From Plicaturopsis crispa FD-325 SS-3 (lineage: Eukaryota > Basidiomycota > Agaricomycetes > Amylocorticiales > Amylocorticiaceae): a stretch of 64,000 nucleotides of DNA. The stretch is taken from the NCBI GenBank assembly GCA_000827205.1, contig KN832556.1, forward strand, positions 165,436 through 229,435. The letters run 5' to 3'. This document shows, piece after piece, positions 1 to 12,088 of this stretch (the stretch's first letter is position 1; every line of letters begins with the position of its first letter). The notes under the pieces are model-generated. The model was not told the DNA's origin and made no database searches. It was given only the letters and a program-made list of their open reading frames with translations. Made by a program: the position numbers and the translations under genes.

Positions 1-42
1 TAGCTCGTTTGTTGGCTTGCAGCGGTATATAAAATCTGATTT

Positions 43-60
43 CATCATCATCATCATCAT
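43..60. repeat. (CAT)6 microsatellite
   Basis: Six uninterrupted CAT triplets close to the left edge. No gene can be tied to it. Confidence 0.9.
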
Positions 61-1019
61 CTGAGCGTCGAACATCTTGCCACCGCCTACGCCTCGAAAA
101 CATACGGTCCACGGTGCTGAGTCGCATCTCACCACCGGATGGCTGCCTCAACTTCCATGCATCGAGGCGCACGACAGTCACCGGTGGCACGCGTGCTCCT
201 CGACGTGCACAACTTTGACAAGTTCTCGCTGTACAACGCGATCGCGGGCCAACAACGACGAGGTCACGCTCATGCTCGGGCAGGCGCAGGCGGACAAGCA
301 CAAAATATCATGTTCCACTCAAATTCCACTTCAGAAAGAAGAGCAGCACGCGCTCTGGAGCACTGGTGAGCCCTGCGTGCCTTTTCCCGTTGCCCATGAG
401 AAATCACCATTGCCTTCCTGCTGCAACAATGTTCCGGACGCTCTTCCCTCCATAATCATGTCTCCTCCGATACCAGTGCGGTCGCGCTGGGCCGTCGCAC
501 AGTTGCCTCTCAAAATGTCGACTTCAGGACGCCATATTTCCGGTAGCCATTGGCCTCTTTGCTCTCGAATACACTATGTAATCTATTGCAACCATTCAAT
601 AAAATCCTTTTTCCCTCTCTCTTCTGGTATCGCCGGGGTGAGCTGGGGGTGAGGCTATAAGGTCTTGCGAACCGGCACCGAGTTTGCAGTCAGCTAATTT
701 CCCAGAGTTTGACATGTTCTGGATTAGAACAAAAGCGAGTATGGTAGGGTTTAATGCATTGTTTAGCATGCAGTCTGGCAGCATAGCCCATTGAACTGCC
801 CGTTATGCAAGTTCGATGGCGACTGCACTTGCACTGACAGCGGTCGGACGCTGCTCGACTTGCCACCCTGACAGCGGTCGGACGCTGCTCGACGTTGTGC
901 CACCCTTTCAGGGGTAGAATTTCCATAAACAGTCCTAGACCTAGCCGTTTTTTTAGACGGCGGCTACGGTTCGTGACTAGTCGGCGACTTCCGCGGCAAG
1001 TCGGTGACTGGCACAACAC
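61..1019. other. No supported gene; contains a 26-bp direct repeat
   Basis: Open frames here are short and overlap on both strands with no recognisable protein. The one clear structure is a 26-bp direct repeat at 834-859 and 868-893 (unit begins CTGACAGCGGTCGGACGC), a period of 34 bp. Confidence 0.6.
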
Positions 1020-1640
1020 TGCTGCAAAATGATGGTGACGTGGCCTACATAGCGTAAGCAGACACTTCTTTTTTTTGCTTTCGCAAACAGATACGGCACC
1101 TACATACCGTGCGAATTCTCCCGTTCAGCGAGTCCGAGTTGAGTCCGAGAGCCCACTGTGAAGTTATGAGGTCGAGCGCTCGCTACTGAGCACCTTACAG
1201 TTAGTTTTCACCGGCAGCATCAGCATCGAGACAGAGCACCCACCCGACATAGGTGAATGTGCTGCCGTAGCGCGCACGCAGTCCGCCGTTATAGAGGCAG
1301 AGACATGTGGGATTTTGGAGGAGGAGCTCGTCTGCATGGCAGAGACTGCATCCTCGTGCGGACATGGAATATGCGAGTCCGCGTCCGCAAAGTGCAAAGG
1401 GGCGCTCGGTACGCAAGACTGCATGGAAAAACAAGTCAACGATAAATTGAATGGGTCTTTAGCTGTAGCGAACTCCATACCTTCCCTTGATCATGCGCGA
1501 CGCTGCCGTCGCATAGACGGTTTCGTCCTAGCTATTGGTATAGACCACGGTAATTCCTCAGCCTATCCTAAACTTGCTACAGAATCAAGTTGTGAGTGTA
1601 TGTTTCGGGGCACATACTTGCCGTACGGCCGTACAGTAAT
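1020..1640. repeat. Diverged segmental duplicate, copy A
   Basis: This stretch aligns by eye with 10975-11640 in the same orientation, with indels. Shared landmarks are GTGGCCTACATAG near the start, GCATCAGCATC, AGCACCCACCCGA, GTAGCGCGCA, GGAATRTGC and TCAGNCTATCCT near the end. Neither copy has a convincing reading frame. In copy B the segment begins about 160 bp after a kinase-fragment stop codon; copy A has no kinase upstream. It is probably decayed flank of an old local duplication. Confidence 0.7.
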
Positions 1641-4163
1641 GAAATCATGAGAGCGGGACAGCATGACGCCGCGTCATTTCTTCTGCACATCCTGTAGCAA
1701 CGTAGATCAGCCCTTGGGTTTTAGCCAATAATTAAGTGTACCCCTCTGACCTGTACGCCGTTGGGCTTTGTTCAAGCCCGCATGACTCTAAGCATAGTAA
1801 GGTGACACAAGCGGTAACTGGGGAGCCACAATTTAGCGGAGCCTAAGGCATGTACTAAGTTCAAGACCACTCACGGAATCAAACACCATATTCAGATGAA
1901 GTTGTGGGGCGCTGCCGATTGATGAGCTGGCCAGGGAAGAATGGTATGATGCCGACAAAAACCTATGAGCGTCATATCTTGCCATCGCGCGTCACAGCTT
2001 TTTAGCATTGTTATGGAACCAACCCCGTCACGATCCACGAGTGTCTGGAAGCGCCGACTATTATTGAGGCGAGTGCAAAGCAGTTCCTGCACCATTTTCA
2101 GCTTGTGAAGGAAGGTACGTACGGAAGCAAAATGACCCTATCCCGAACGAGCGAAGGCACTTACGGGTTGTTTAGATCTTTCTCTTAACTATCGAGATTA
2201 ATCAGTGCGGGTCTCGAGGGAAGAGTAAGATGAAATCACGATAAGCGGAAAACAAGCATTGCAGCGGAACAGGTCTGGCAGGTCTACGACGAGAGGTCCG
2301 AGGAGGAAAGGGTTAGCGCGGTCGGATCTGAATCCGGATATGACCTACCGCTTGTAACGCAGAGGGCTACACGAAACCGCCCCATTCTGCTGCATCAGAC
2401 GGTACAAACACCCTCGTACGTCTCGAAAATACGGCATGGCTGTGGCGCACTCCTTCTTCCAGATGAGAACCAACATCTTCGGTTTCAAATTGGGCTCGAA
2501 TCCGGTTCGGCCGTTCTTCCCTATCTGCAATCCTCAGTACCCGCATTTGTACAGCGCCCATGCCAAGTTGTCAGACGGGCTGCAAGTGAAGTAAAGACGC
2601 CCACTCAACGGAATTCTGCGACGCTCCGAGTCGCAGGCGGCCACTACTCCGCAGCCCTTTCCCGGGAGAGCGTTAATCCTTACAAAAAGCTTAATCGTGA
2701 TCCACAGGGGCGGTGACGTCCGTTTCCCTGTTCAATTCATCATTCAGCGTCCAGCGGTACCAGTGCCACGGGCTCGCACATACCGGTACTAAATGTTTAC
2801 ATTGTATGCTTCCCATATGAGGTGTAGCATACTCTCACGAAGGGGTCCGTACAGCTATCCTATCCCGTAGTTGTGCCGTTCCTTCCGAGTCAGAAGTGAT
2901 AGCTGACAGGATCTACCACGGGGGATAGTTCGGTATCTGAAGAGTCTTAGTCCAGCCTGATAAAGCACCAAAAGCCGAGACCGTGGAAAAAGTTGGCGCA
3001 GCGGTATCTGGCGGGCAATACACTGCGTGATGATCTAATTGTCAGTGTCGTGCTTGGGGCGATAGTACAGGCGGAGAAGACACACGAAGGAACAGGGGCG
3101 CGGATGTTGACTCTTCTTTGCTGCACCTTGCAGGTAAGCGCCTTGGCCTGTGGGACGAAAAAGGATGCACAGCCGTAATCGATGTCAGCACAATGCGAGA
3201 GACCGAAAAGGAAAGGTCCTCACATGTCAGTGGTTACAATGTCTGCGCGATGGGCCAAAGTCAACTATGCGTCAGCGCTCGGTATTAGCGCGACTCGCAG
3301 GGCGTCAATAGTCACCCCGGTGCCACCGCGCAAATGAAGAGAGCGCTGGACTCCGCTGAAGCTGCTGCTCACAGCTTGATATCGAAGCTGGCCTACTGGT
3401 TAAGTCAAGTGCATTTAGATTTGATTGTCTCGCACGTCCGAACACACAAGCGCTTGGTGGCCTCTCACCACTTGTCAGAAGCCAGGTCTATAAGTGGGAT
3501 GGTGAACGGCCCGGTTATATGATAAGTATGACGAGCAGGTCATGGGTATGGTGCTGGAGTAGGATGTCGGGAGGTGCGGGCAGTGTATGAGATGGTTGGT
3601 GTTGTTTGGTTGGCTTGATAGACATGTTCCCCGGCGGTTTGCATGTTGTCTTGATCATCGTATACAACGACGCCTCCGTACAGCTCTAGCCTGTGACTCG
3701 AGTATGTGGGTTCTGGTAGCCTATCAATATGTTGAATGTCACAGTGGATGATGAGTCGTACCGCTGTTCATCACGTTGTGGACGGAGATTACAGGAGTCG
3801 GAAGGACAAGAGGTCTTCTCGCAGACAGAGTGAAAGTACGTCGAGGCGCTAGGTCAGACTACGTCGAGCGTTTCTGAGTCCGTGACAACCGTCGGTCCGT
3901 ATCTGAGTACCACGAATCTCCGGATTGATGTCTAATGATTGAATTCAATAGTGATTGCATTCACCGTCCGCCTGGAGACACCCTGAGGCGCCCATTTTGT
4001 AGGACCCAAGTTGTAAATTAATGGGGTGTACCCACTGGCAGGCACGCCTTGGGCATGCCGAGCACGAAGATGCTGCTTGAAGTTGAACAGCGAAAGCAGA
4101 GTAAGTACCCGGCCGCGGCCCGCGATGGGCTGTGATTGACCCAGTTCATTAACCGGTTCATGG
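1641..4163. other. Intergenic, no supported gene
   Basis: Only short, unrecognised open frames are present (for example 2993-3178 and 3334-3522 on the plus strand). I see no conserved motif, credible exon chain or terminal repeats. Confidence 0.5.
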
Positions 4164-4171
4164 GGTTCATT

Positions 4172-4518
4172 AGGACCCCCGAATATTAGGGTAAATGCCG
4201 TTATGAAAATCGCAAAAGCTGGATTTTTTTGCCCGGATGATTTGCGAGGGACGGATCCCATTTTGCCCGGATGGCAACTGGCCTTATTGCCTTTTCGGGC
4301 GCTTTACCCACCCGAAAGGTCACGTGCATACGCGCAAAATTTTGGTGGCGGCGCCTGCGGCGCCGCCCCTTCCCCCTGCAAAAATTTTGCCCGGACGCGA
4401 CATGGCCTCCCTCGCAGAGGGCAAGATTTTTGCCCGGATGGCATATGGCCTTCGGGCGAAAAGTGCAAATTTTGCCCGGATGATTCAAACGGCATTTAGC
4501 CTAATATTCGGGGGTCCT
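4172..4518. mobile_element. 347-bp MITE with 8-bp target duplication (hAT-like)
   Basis: The ends are inverted repeats of about 31 bp with one mismatch, starting AGGACCCCCGAATATTAGG on the left and ending CCTAATATTCGGGGGTCCT on the right. The flanks carry a perfect 8-bp direct duplication GGTTCATT at 4164-4171 and 4519-4526. Inside are five copies of a TTTTGCCCGGA-type motif and a GC-rich palindrome near 4347-4366 (GGCGGCGCCTGCGGCGCCGC). No coding capacity is apparent. An 8-bp duplication with short TIRs fits a non-autonomous hAT element; KDZ elements also make 8-bp duplications, so the superfamily is inferred. The perfect duplication and near-identical TIRs argue for a fairly recent insertion. 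Confidence 0.9.
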
Positions 4519-4526
4519 GGTTCATT

Positions 4527-6150
4527 TAGTAAGCTTCCGAGGGACAAATTTGCGCCGTGCGGACACTGTAACTTCAAGTTTGAAACTGTAATTTTGAACT
4601 CCGCGGAATTGACCCTCCCCTGTTCCCAGTCAACTTCAACTTACAGTCAAGCGCTAGTCAGCGTTGGAGTGCATACGACTTCAGTCCTTTTCGGTTGACT
4701 GGAGAGAAAAAAAACGTGAATTTTCCCGGCGTTCACGTATCCTGCGCCTTGTTCAACGGAACCAAATCAAGATATCGGGATCGGACACGTCGAGCAGGCG
4801 GCGCGCAGAGGCGCGTCCGCGACACAACTCAGTTCTTGCCATGGTCGGCGGCGGCGCGCTCACAGTATGTTTGCGGAATATGCGGCGGTATGAAGAACAC
4901 TCACTGCGTTGAGGAGCAATCTATTCACACTGCAAATTGTCTGTAGGTTTTGATGTAGTGACAGCTAGTCACATCTCCTTGAGTAGCAGGCCTATTTGCT
5001 GATGTGTCTACCCCCGATTGACTCCCTAATAATACTGTGTTTATAGGCCATATTCTTACTCTCGAATATATGCAAATACTTGGGCTAATTTCACTGCGGC
5101 TACCTTCGAATGCCTTGTCTAGCTCTGAATGTCGAGCGTAAAAAGGGTCTGATTACCTCCCGCATTGGTATCTACGAGTAGATGCAAATATCCGTGCATT
5201 TCTAAGTGTTTTTTGTCTGTAGACTTGCAGCTATAACTAGATAGTCAAATGTACTCAAGGCTCGGTAGACGCCGTAAACAGAGCTTACACGGCTTTACAC
5301 GATCTGACTAGATGCAAATTTACCCGCTAATCACATCTACTCACGGTATTTCTATATCGTCGTTAAACGTAGTGACTGTTGGAAGCGCCATACCCCTTTC
5401 CAAATCGTTACGGTCCCCACCGTGACACTAATTCTGTTGTTGCACAGGCGACATGCGACCGTAGTAGCGGGCGCTGCGGAAAGAACTATCACGGCAAGCT
5501 GTGTGCTCCCATTCCCGACACTGTCGCGCACTTGTAGCCCGTCTGACAAGCTATTGGCGCTGCACGAACTCGGGAACGTTGGATATAGGAACCGGATTCA
5601 AGCCCAATGCGGAACCGAACACGTCTGTTTTGGACTGTGCATAAGGTACCACGCCGCCGCAGGCTTGTTTTTGTCTTCTCATGGGCTAATTGAATAAGAC
5701 TACTCTCCCCTCGTCAGCATTTAAATAGTTTCTACACGTGCTGTTTAGGCGCCGAATCTCATCGATAACTCGTCCCCGCAGACATAACAAACACGTGGAG
5801 ACGCAAGAGTGCGAGCTCAACGTACTTGTGTAGGTGCCGCTAGAACGGGGACTTCGGAGGCTGTTCATGAGATAGAAGGGGGGGGGGGGAGTCCGACCCA
5901 TGATTGCCGGCTTACATGGCGCTTTGGTTACAACACAGTGTGGGCCATGGAGCGCCGGTGTAGAGCCTATAAAGCTAAGTGCGAAGGCTGCCAATATCTG
6001 CTCAGACACTTTCAGTTCCCAGGCGGCTCAGATTTGTACTTGCCTTCAGATCGACCACTGCACCCTCAGCATGTCCTCCCTCGAAGTTAGTCTTCCCCGA
6101 CAAGAGTATCATGACCCACCATATGTCTTACTGGCAATCCCTCCCTACAG
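4527..6150. other. Intergenic, partly AT-rich, no supported gene
   Basis: Between about 4930 and 5360 the sequence is AT-rich and repeats ATGCAAAT three times (near 5070, 5173 and 5306), perhaps a worn MITE, but I found no inverted ends. The first exon(s) of the kinase-like gene that follows may lie at about 6.0-6.15 kb but could not be resolved. Confidence 0.45.
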
Positions 6151-6526
6151 ACCCCAAAGTCTCCCTACGATGTCATCATCCTCAACGAGGTGGATGCATC
6201 TGGAGGTCAAGTGCAGGTCAGTGTGCACTCGGCAGGACCACTTCGCTATGTGCCCTTACCTGCGTAACTCGCAGACCTTCCAGAAAACACTGCGTATCCG
6301 TCCAGCGACGAATGACGTCCAGCGTAACATACAGGACGTACGTCCCTCGTCTCCTTTGGTCTGTTATAAGGAATTAATTTTTGCGTGGTCGATGATAGTG
6401 CTTGAACGGCCTCACCAAGCTGGCATCTCCCAGAGCACCGATCGAAGTCAAATTCGACGACAAGGACTTCATAGTCACGTCGCCATACTTCGCCCAGGGC
6501 AATATCGTGAACTACCTTGATGCATT

Positions 6527-7826
6527 CATCAGGAAAACCGCAGGTGTCTTATTCGTCTTGTACAAGACCAATAAGACGAATAAGTGCACAAGATTTCTGT
6601 CTTGGTCCAACGCGGGTACCGATCTTGTCAAGACAGGAAAATCTTGTGCAAGACGTCGGCAAGACTTCCACAAGACTTCCAAGATCACATTCAAGACTGC
6701 ACCAGCACTCGGTAATTCACTTCGTATATTGACTATAGGGATTGTAGAGCAACAATAATGATATTGGGGGTAATAAAGTACATGAGTAATGGAAAAGAAA
6801 GCTCTGAGACACATCGTTGTGCCCACGACAATGTGCCGTTGAATGTCCCTTTGCATCACAGGCTACACAGGGCTCCGAGCCATGTAGGACAATGCGAACG
6901 GGGAAGCACTGCACAAATAGGTGCGCGCTGCGTGGGACGGACAAGCCGGAGGAGGCCCAGCTCTGTGAGTGCGAGAAAAGGAAAGAGCGGTGTGGTCGCC
7001 AGCTCCCGCACATCGCGCATACGATTGGTGCTTCCAAAGGAGAGACGTCAGTGAGCGAGAAGATAGAATAAAAGCACACTACATACCTGCGCACACTTTG
7101 TCTCGTCTGATATGATCCTGCGCCAGCGCTGAGGGCGTGCAGGGCTCGGACCTGCACCGCAAGCCCTACGTTGATCTGGAAAGAAATCACCGAGAAAGTT
7201 GAGCGGGTGCAGGGCTCAGACCTGCACCGCAAGCCCTACGTTGATTTGGAAAGAACTCGCCGAGGAAGTTGAGCGCGTGCAGGGCTCGGACCTGCACCAC
7301 AAGCCGATGTCGTTGCGGGGATCGATATTTGAAAAGAAATCACCGAGGAATGGTGGGCAACGTGGTTCGCAGGTTGACCTATCAGCAACGACGCACCGGC
7401 ATGACTTGAACCTGATAAACGAGAAGCCAGACCGGTGTGACGAAGCAGGACGAGAGTTGCGAGCCTACGAGGATGGTTGACGCTCAACTCGAAGTCATTG
7501 TCGTTGACGAAAAATGGCCAACATGTCACGTGTTGGATGAGGGCCGGTTCACGATGACTTGGTCGCCTCCAGCTGCGACACGGCCGACGCCGACAGATCT
7601 GTACGCGCTGAAACAACCGTGTTTTACTGTCAAACGCTTCTAGCATACCTTATGTGAATGCCTGCAATGCACACAGTACGAAAAATGCTATGTAAATAAA
7701 TTTCTAATTTGTATTACATCTTGAAGCCGTCTTGGACAAGTTTGCGGATCTTGAATTGTCTTGTTGGTCTTGGGCAAGACAAATAAGTACAGCAAGACAA
7801 CCAAGTCACCTTGAGATTTCCTGATG
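6527..7826. mobile_element. CATCAGG-family TIR element 1 (1,300 bp), in a kinase exon
   Basis: It starts CATCAGGAAAACCGCAGGTG and ends TTTCCTGATG, flanked by TT on each side (6525-6526 and 7827-7828). After the terminal 10 bp the two ends continue to match imperfectly (AGGTGnCTT, then TCTTG) to about 34 bp. Both subterminal zones carry many CAAGAC/GTCTTG motifs (about 6555-6690 and 7720-7805), the kind of array that transposases bind. The interior has a 70-bp tandem repeat but no transposase-like frame, so it appears non-autonomous. It shares its termini with the elements at 21115-23933 and 32906-34697. Confidence 0.85.
7137..7346. repeat. Three 70-bp tandem repeats inside element 1
   Basis: The GTGCAGGGCTC unit recurs at 7137, 7207 and 7277, a period of exactly 70 bp. 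Copies 1 and 2 differ at a few positions; copy 3 diverges in its second half. Confidence 0.85.
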
Positions 7827-8510
7827 TTCCTCGACGTCAAGGCCGCGCGAGGCTCAATCCTCGCTCTTGTACGCGGATCTTTTTGTAGTCACAGAGGCGC
7901 CGTCTAATCTGTTCATAGATGAAGGAGGTCCTTGTGGGTATGATCCACCTCCACGAGCTCGGTGCCACCCACGGTAACATCTGCGTCGTATGTCCATCCT
8001 TCCGTTCCTCCTGTGCAAAAGGATTAACGGCGAAATTATAAAACAGAACAACATACTCATCGACGCTGATGGGACTGCGATTGTCGTCGACGCAGGGATG
8101 TACCTCCTCCGCAAAGGCATCGCTGCGCCATCGGCGATCCACTCTCAATACCGCACCCAGGCGCCCGAGATCCTCTTCCCGGGGGACGACGAGGTGCCGT
8201 CCGCCACGCCGGCTGCCGACATGTACAGCTTCGCATCGACGATGCAAGAGGTACGCGTGCAATTGACTGTATCGCGTGAAATAAGCAATTGACGGCGCAC
8301 CTGCAGGTCTACAACTTCAAGACCTTGACTAAGCTCCCCAAAGACCAGTACACATTTATCAACAAAATGAGAAACGGGGAAATAACGGAGGCGCAGAGGA
8401 CCGTCGGGATGCCGGATGATGTAGCGATTGCCTTGCACGGCTGCTGGGACGTCGACCCCTCGCAGCGTCCGACGGCGTCTCAGGTGCTTGAACGCCTCGA
8501 AAATCAGTAA

Positions 8511-10539
8511 AGCGCGTCAGGTGGTATGGTCATTCCAGAACTCAGCTGCGGTGACCAATTTGAGTTTTCTCCTTATTTCTCCGACTCATATTAGAGCTTT
8601 TGTGTGTTAGTTACAGATACTACCCGTAGTACCTACCATGTATTCCTCTTTTCTTTCTTGTAAACGATGGTGTTATGCCCCATGACCTATACAAATGAGC
8701 GCAGGACGCGTAAGCGTCTGCCGTAAGTGTGCGTATTTTCTGCGGGGAGAGGATGCGGTGCCTACCGTGATAAGACTCTGTGTGCAAACTCGCCGGTCCA
8801 GCTGGATCAGGGAGGGCGTCAAAATCTGGGGCAGAGACTGGCCTGATAGGAAGTCGGGACACTGGTACCGCCTCGCCAAAGTCGTATGAAGCGCGCCACG
8901 GGTGCAAGGATAGAAACTATAGGAGAGTTCTCGTTCTGGCCACGGGCTGTAATGATTGCCTAGATAGAGGCGTTAGGAAACGTCATAAAACCAAGCGCTA
9001 GTCTTACCGAATGATTACACGAGTTGAAAGCTCATGCTCCCACATCCTGCGCACGCCGACTAAAGAAAACGTTGCCGTTGCTTAAACGAGAGCTCGAGCC
9101 TCGAAGCGGAGAGGGCGACGGTGTCTATAGGCTAGTGAAAACTGGGAGCAATATGATGGTGGGAATAGCAGGATATTGGAGCGTCCGAGTCTGATATCGA
9201 GATGCCATGCGAAGCCGAGCGTAAATGAAGATTGTCTGGGTACCGGAGAAGAGCAAAACGTACATTGTTTCTCCACTAGTCAGAACTATGCAAGGGCACG
9301 CCATCTCTCTCGTAAGGGCGCGTTCGATTCTCGAACGTGCCAAACTGCGATTTGATTGCAATGGAAACGCGCCTAGACGGGGCCTCTCAGGATTGTGGTG
9401 GCGTGGAGCGGGGCAAGGTTCCGCTATGCATCCCGGGCATCCCGGGCAAGCATGGTTATTGACATACGGGTGACGAATTGTGAAGGCGTCATCGCCTTCG
9501 GAGCGAGGAGATGCCCAGAGAGGGGGGAAAGGACTGAATTAGCCACCGTGAACGTTCCATAGAGATGGCTCTTTTGGTACACACATTACTATGGCGCCCT
9601 GAAGCCAGCTATTCCCGCACCAATTGTCATTCAAGGGTTCTGGCTCTGGATCAGCGCCCGGGATCCGAGATGGCTGCTCCAGAGAATGCTATCAACGCAA
9701 CAACACACAGAGATATGTAGTAGACGTAGCTGTTACTACGCGTTAACGCCCGCGGTTGCTAATTGACGGCGCCCTGTGGTGTCTAGAGGCATTTTTTGTC
9801 TTGGGATGAAATAAGTTGCATCCGCGCAAGCATAACGACTATGCAGCATCAAGGTCGTGTATGGATTAGAATTTGGCCTGGAGTGATACGCGTTGTGGTC
9901 GTGAGTAACACGTTTGGAAATAAACGCGAATAAACGTCGAACTTACCGCCTCGGCGTGATGACCCGTAGACATTCGGTCCCCACAGGATGATTCTTGCGC
10001 CGGGAGGGGTCCATCTAGATATCCTGTGTACGACATGTTCTGATGAAAAGACGGGCACGGGCGTATCTATACAGCTTATCGATTCGACCAATTTGGGAGA
10101 ACAAGGCAGACGATAAAATGGGGGCAGTGACGTTCGGTCTGGATAGGGGAGATCTGGTGAAGATGACCACGGGCGCATCTATTGGGCAGAGAGGTACGAG
10201 GCAGAATGCGCACGATGCGTTCGTGTGCGCTAGCCTGAGAGCCCGGGGTCGCAACCAGCATTTGACTTCCCAGAAATGCTGCCAGCGTCATAGATGAGCC
10301 CCCGAAACGTGCCCGGCGCACCGCCCACGTTCAATGGCAATACTGACTCGGTGGACGCCTGCAGGAGGGCCAACTCGGACTTACTAGTCGGCCGAGGGGA
10401 TGCACGGGAGACTCGTGGAAGATTGACGAAGCACTGAACCCTTCACTGCTGGATCTAGTCACCGGGTGTCCGACATGTGCTCGTATGCATTATGTTGTGG
10501 CATCGATCCGTCGGAGACTCATGTCTGTTGCTCCTTCGT
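8511..10539. other. Intergenic, no supported gene
   Basis: No frame here has recognisable motifs or a coherent exon chain on either strand. I saw no terminal inverted repeats. Confidence 0.5.
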
Positions 10540-10816
10540 GTACAGCTTCGCATCGACGATGCAAGAGGTGTGCGATCGACTCCATCGCCCGAAACGAGCA
10601 ATTGACGGCGCGCCTGCAGCTCTACAACTTTCGGACTTCGACTGTGCCCTGAGGTATAGATTTCTCGCCAAAATGAGAAGTGGGGGAGTAACGGAGGCGG
10701 ATAAGATTGTCGGCATCCCGACGGATGTCGCAAATGCCTTGCGCGGCTGCTGGAACGTCGACGCCGCGAAACGTCCGACGACGTTGCGGATACTCGAGCG
10801 CCTCGAAAGTCTGTGA
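10540..10816 (+). pseudogene. Truncated duplicate of the kinase-like gene (C-lobe end)
   Basis: The first bases match the end of the 8047-8250 exon of the upstream kinase-like gene (YSFASTMQE), followed by the cognate intron region ending CTGCAG at about 10613-10618 and a diverged last exon. That exon ends with FLAKMRSGGVTEADKIVG, CWNVDAAKRP and LERLESL, paralogous to FINKMRNGEITEAQRTVG and CWDVDPSQRP upstream. After the splice site the frame does not continue cleanly, and nothing kinase-like lies upstream. It is a decayed partial duplicate, not a working gene. Confidence 0.75.
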
Positions 10817-10974
10817 GGAGCATCGGGTTTGTCTAGTTTCTTGCTCTGGTAACGATTCAATATATTTTCCGACATTTTCTCAGAATGTGTCAAATACTTA
10901 CGGACCATTGGTCTTTATCTTGTGCCGGATACAGCAGCCATTCGGACGATATGACACGTGTTCTATTCTTCCTG

Positions 10975-11640
10975 TAGGACGATGGCAATGTGGCCTACAT
11001 AGAGCGCGTAATCAGACGCTTGTTCTCTTCAGCAAGCAAATACGGCGCCTACCGTGTGAGTTCACCCGTTCGGCGAGTCGAAGAGCCTACTGGGAAGTTC
11101 CGCGAATGCGCTTTTGCCACCAAGCGCACACCAAAGCTAAATTGAACCGGAAGCATCAGCATCCGGGCGATTGACACACAGCACCCACCCGAGATGGAGC
11201 AATGTGTTGTCGTAGCGCGCATTTGGTGGACAGTAGCCCGCCGTCATTGAGCCACACGATTGGGGACTCGGAGGACGAGCCCGCCTGACTGGCAGGTACT
11301 GCATCCCTGTTCGCATATGGAATGTGCCACCAGTCCATCGCGGATTTAGACGCAGTCACTACTGTGGGTCCTAGTAGTCCGCAAAGCTCAGAGAGACGCT
11401 CAGTAACAAGGCAGGCCGGATGAAGAATGGTTTGATAATAAATTGGATTAGTCTCGAGCTGCAGCGCCCATACCATTCCTAGATTACGGGCGACGCTGCC
11501 GAAACATGGACTTGAGGGTTTCATGGGCCTAGGTATTGATATATTTAGATCACGGCGATTCCTCAGGCTATCCTGAACATGCTATAGCATCAAATGCTGT
11601 GAGTGTATGGAAGGGGGCACAGGCAAGAGCCATTGCATAC
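10975..11640. repeat. Diverged segmental duplicate, copy B
   Basis: Partner of 1020-1640; shared landmarks are given there. It starts about 160 bp after the kinase fragment and ends about 450 bp before the first aminopeptidase gene. A short frame at its start (AYIERVIRRLFSSASKYGAY) might be exon debris but is not recognised. Confidence 0.7.
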
Positions 11641-12036
11641 ACACCTTGCAGATGCGACGAAAAGATCGAACTAGTTGGTAGCAGGCAAGCCAGAGCCTCG
11701 AGGCTTCCGCGTCACGGTCATCCCGAAGTGGTCGATGATTTGTCGATGATATTCGCGGACATTGTAACCAACTCCGCGAAATTGACATTCACCTAGTCAC
11801 TGCAGGGTCAGACTTAGAGCTTGCTCAGAGCAATTCCAGCGCAAGTCCAAAACACAGACGTCGGCAAGCAAGTTCTCTACTCTACCTTGCCTCTTATCGA
11901 CATCTGGGAGGAGATAGGAGTATGAAAACAATACGCGAATAGCTCACATCACGGAGTCGTGGAATAGTGCTATCATAATCAGGTACCATGCGCACGTCCT
12001 GACCGCAGCACGCCCGCAGCAAGCACTCGCTGTTCT

Positions 12037-12041
12037 TATAA
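12037..12041 (+). promoter_or_regulatory. TATA-box candidate of the first aminopeptidase gene
   Basis: TATAA lies about 52 bp before the start codon at 12089, a normal distance for a short fungal 5' leader. This rests on position and sequence only. Confidence 0.45.
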
Positions 12042-12088
12042 GCACTCGACGTGCCCAAGTACGAGCATCTCTTGCGACCGCTTTCAAC

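Larger units (their letters stand above)
6151..8510 (+). pseudogene. Protein kinase-like gene split by a transposon
   Basis: The exon chain read from splice signals and frame is 6151-6216, 6275-6337, 6399-6526 continuing at 7829-7868, 7919-7987, 8047-8250 and 8307-8510; the 5' end is unresolved. Kinase landmarks in order are PYFAQGNIVNYL (hinge region), MIHLHELGATHGNI (catalytic-loop helix), NNILIDADG, VVDAG at the DFG position, YRTQAPEIL (APE motif), ADMYSFASTMQE (subdomain IX) and DPSQRPTASQVLERL (subdomain XI). The catalytic loop reads HGNICVNN instead of HRDLKxxN, so the catalytic Asp is Asn and the Lys is missing, and DFG is DAG; a pseudokinase is likely. A 1.3-kb element with a TT duplication splits exon 3, so the allele is probably dead. 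A fragment of a second copy lies 2 kb downstream. Confidence 0.75.
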
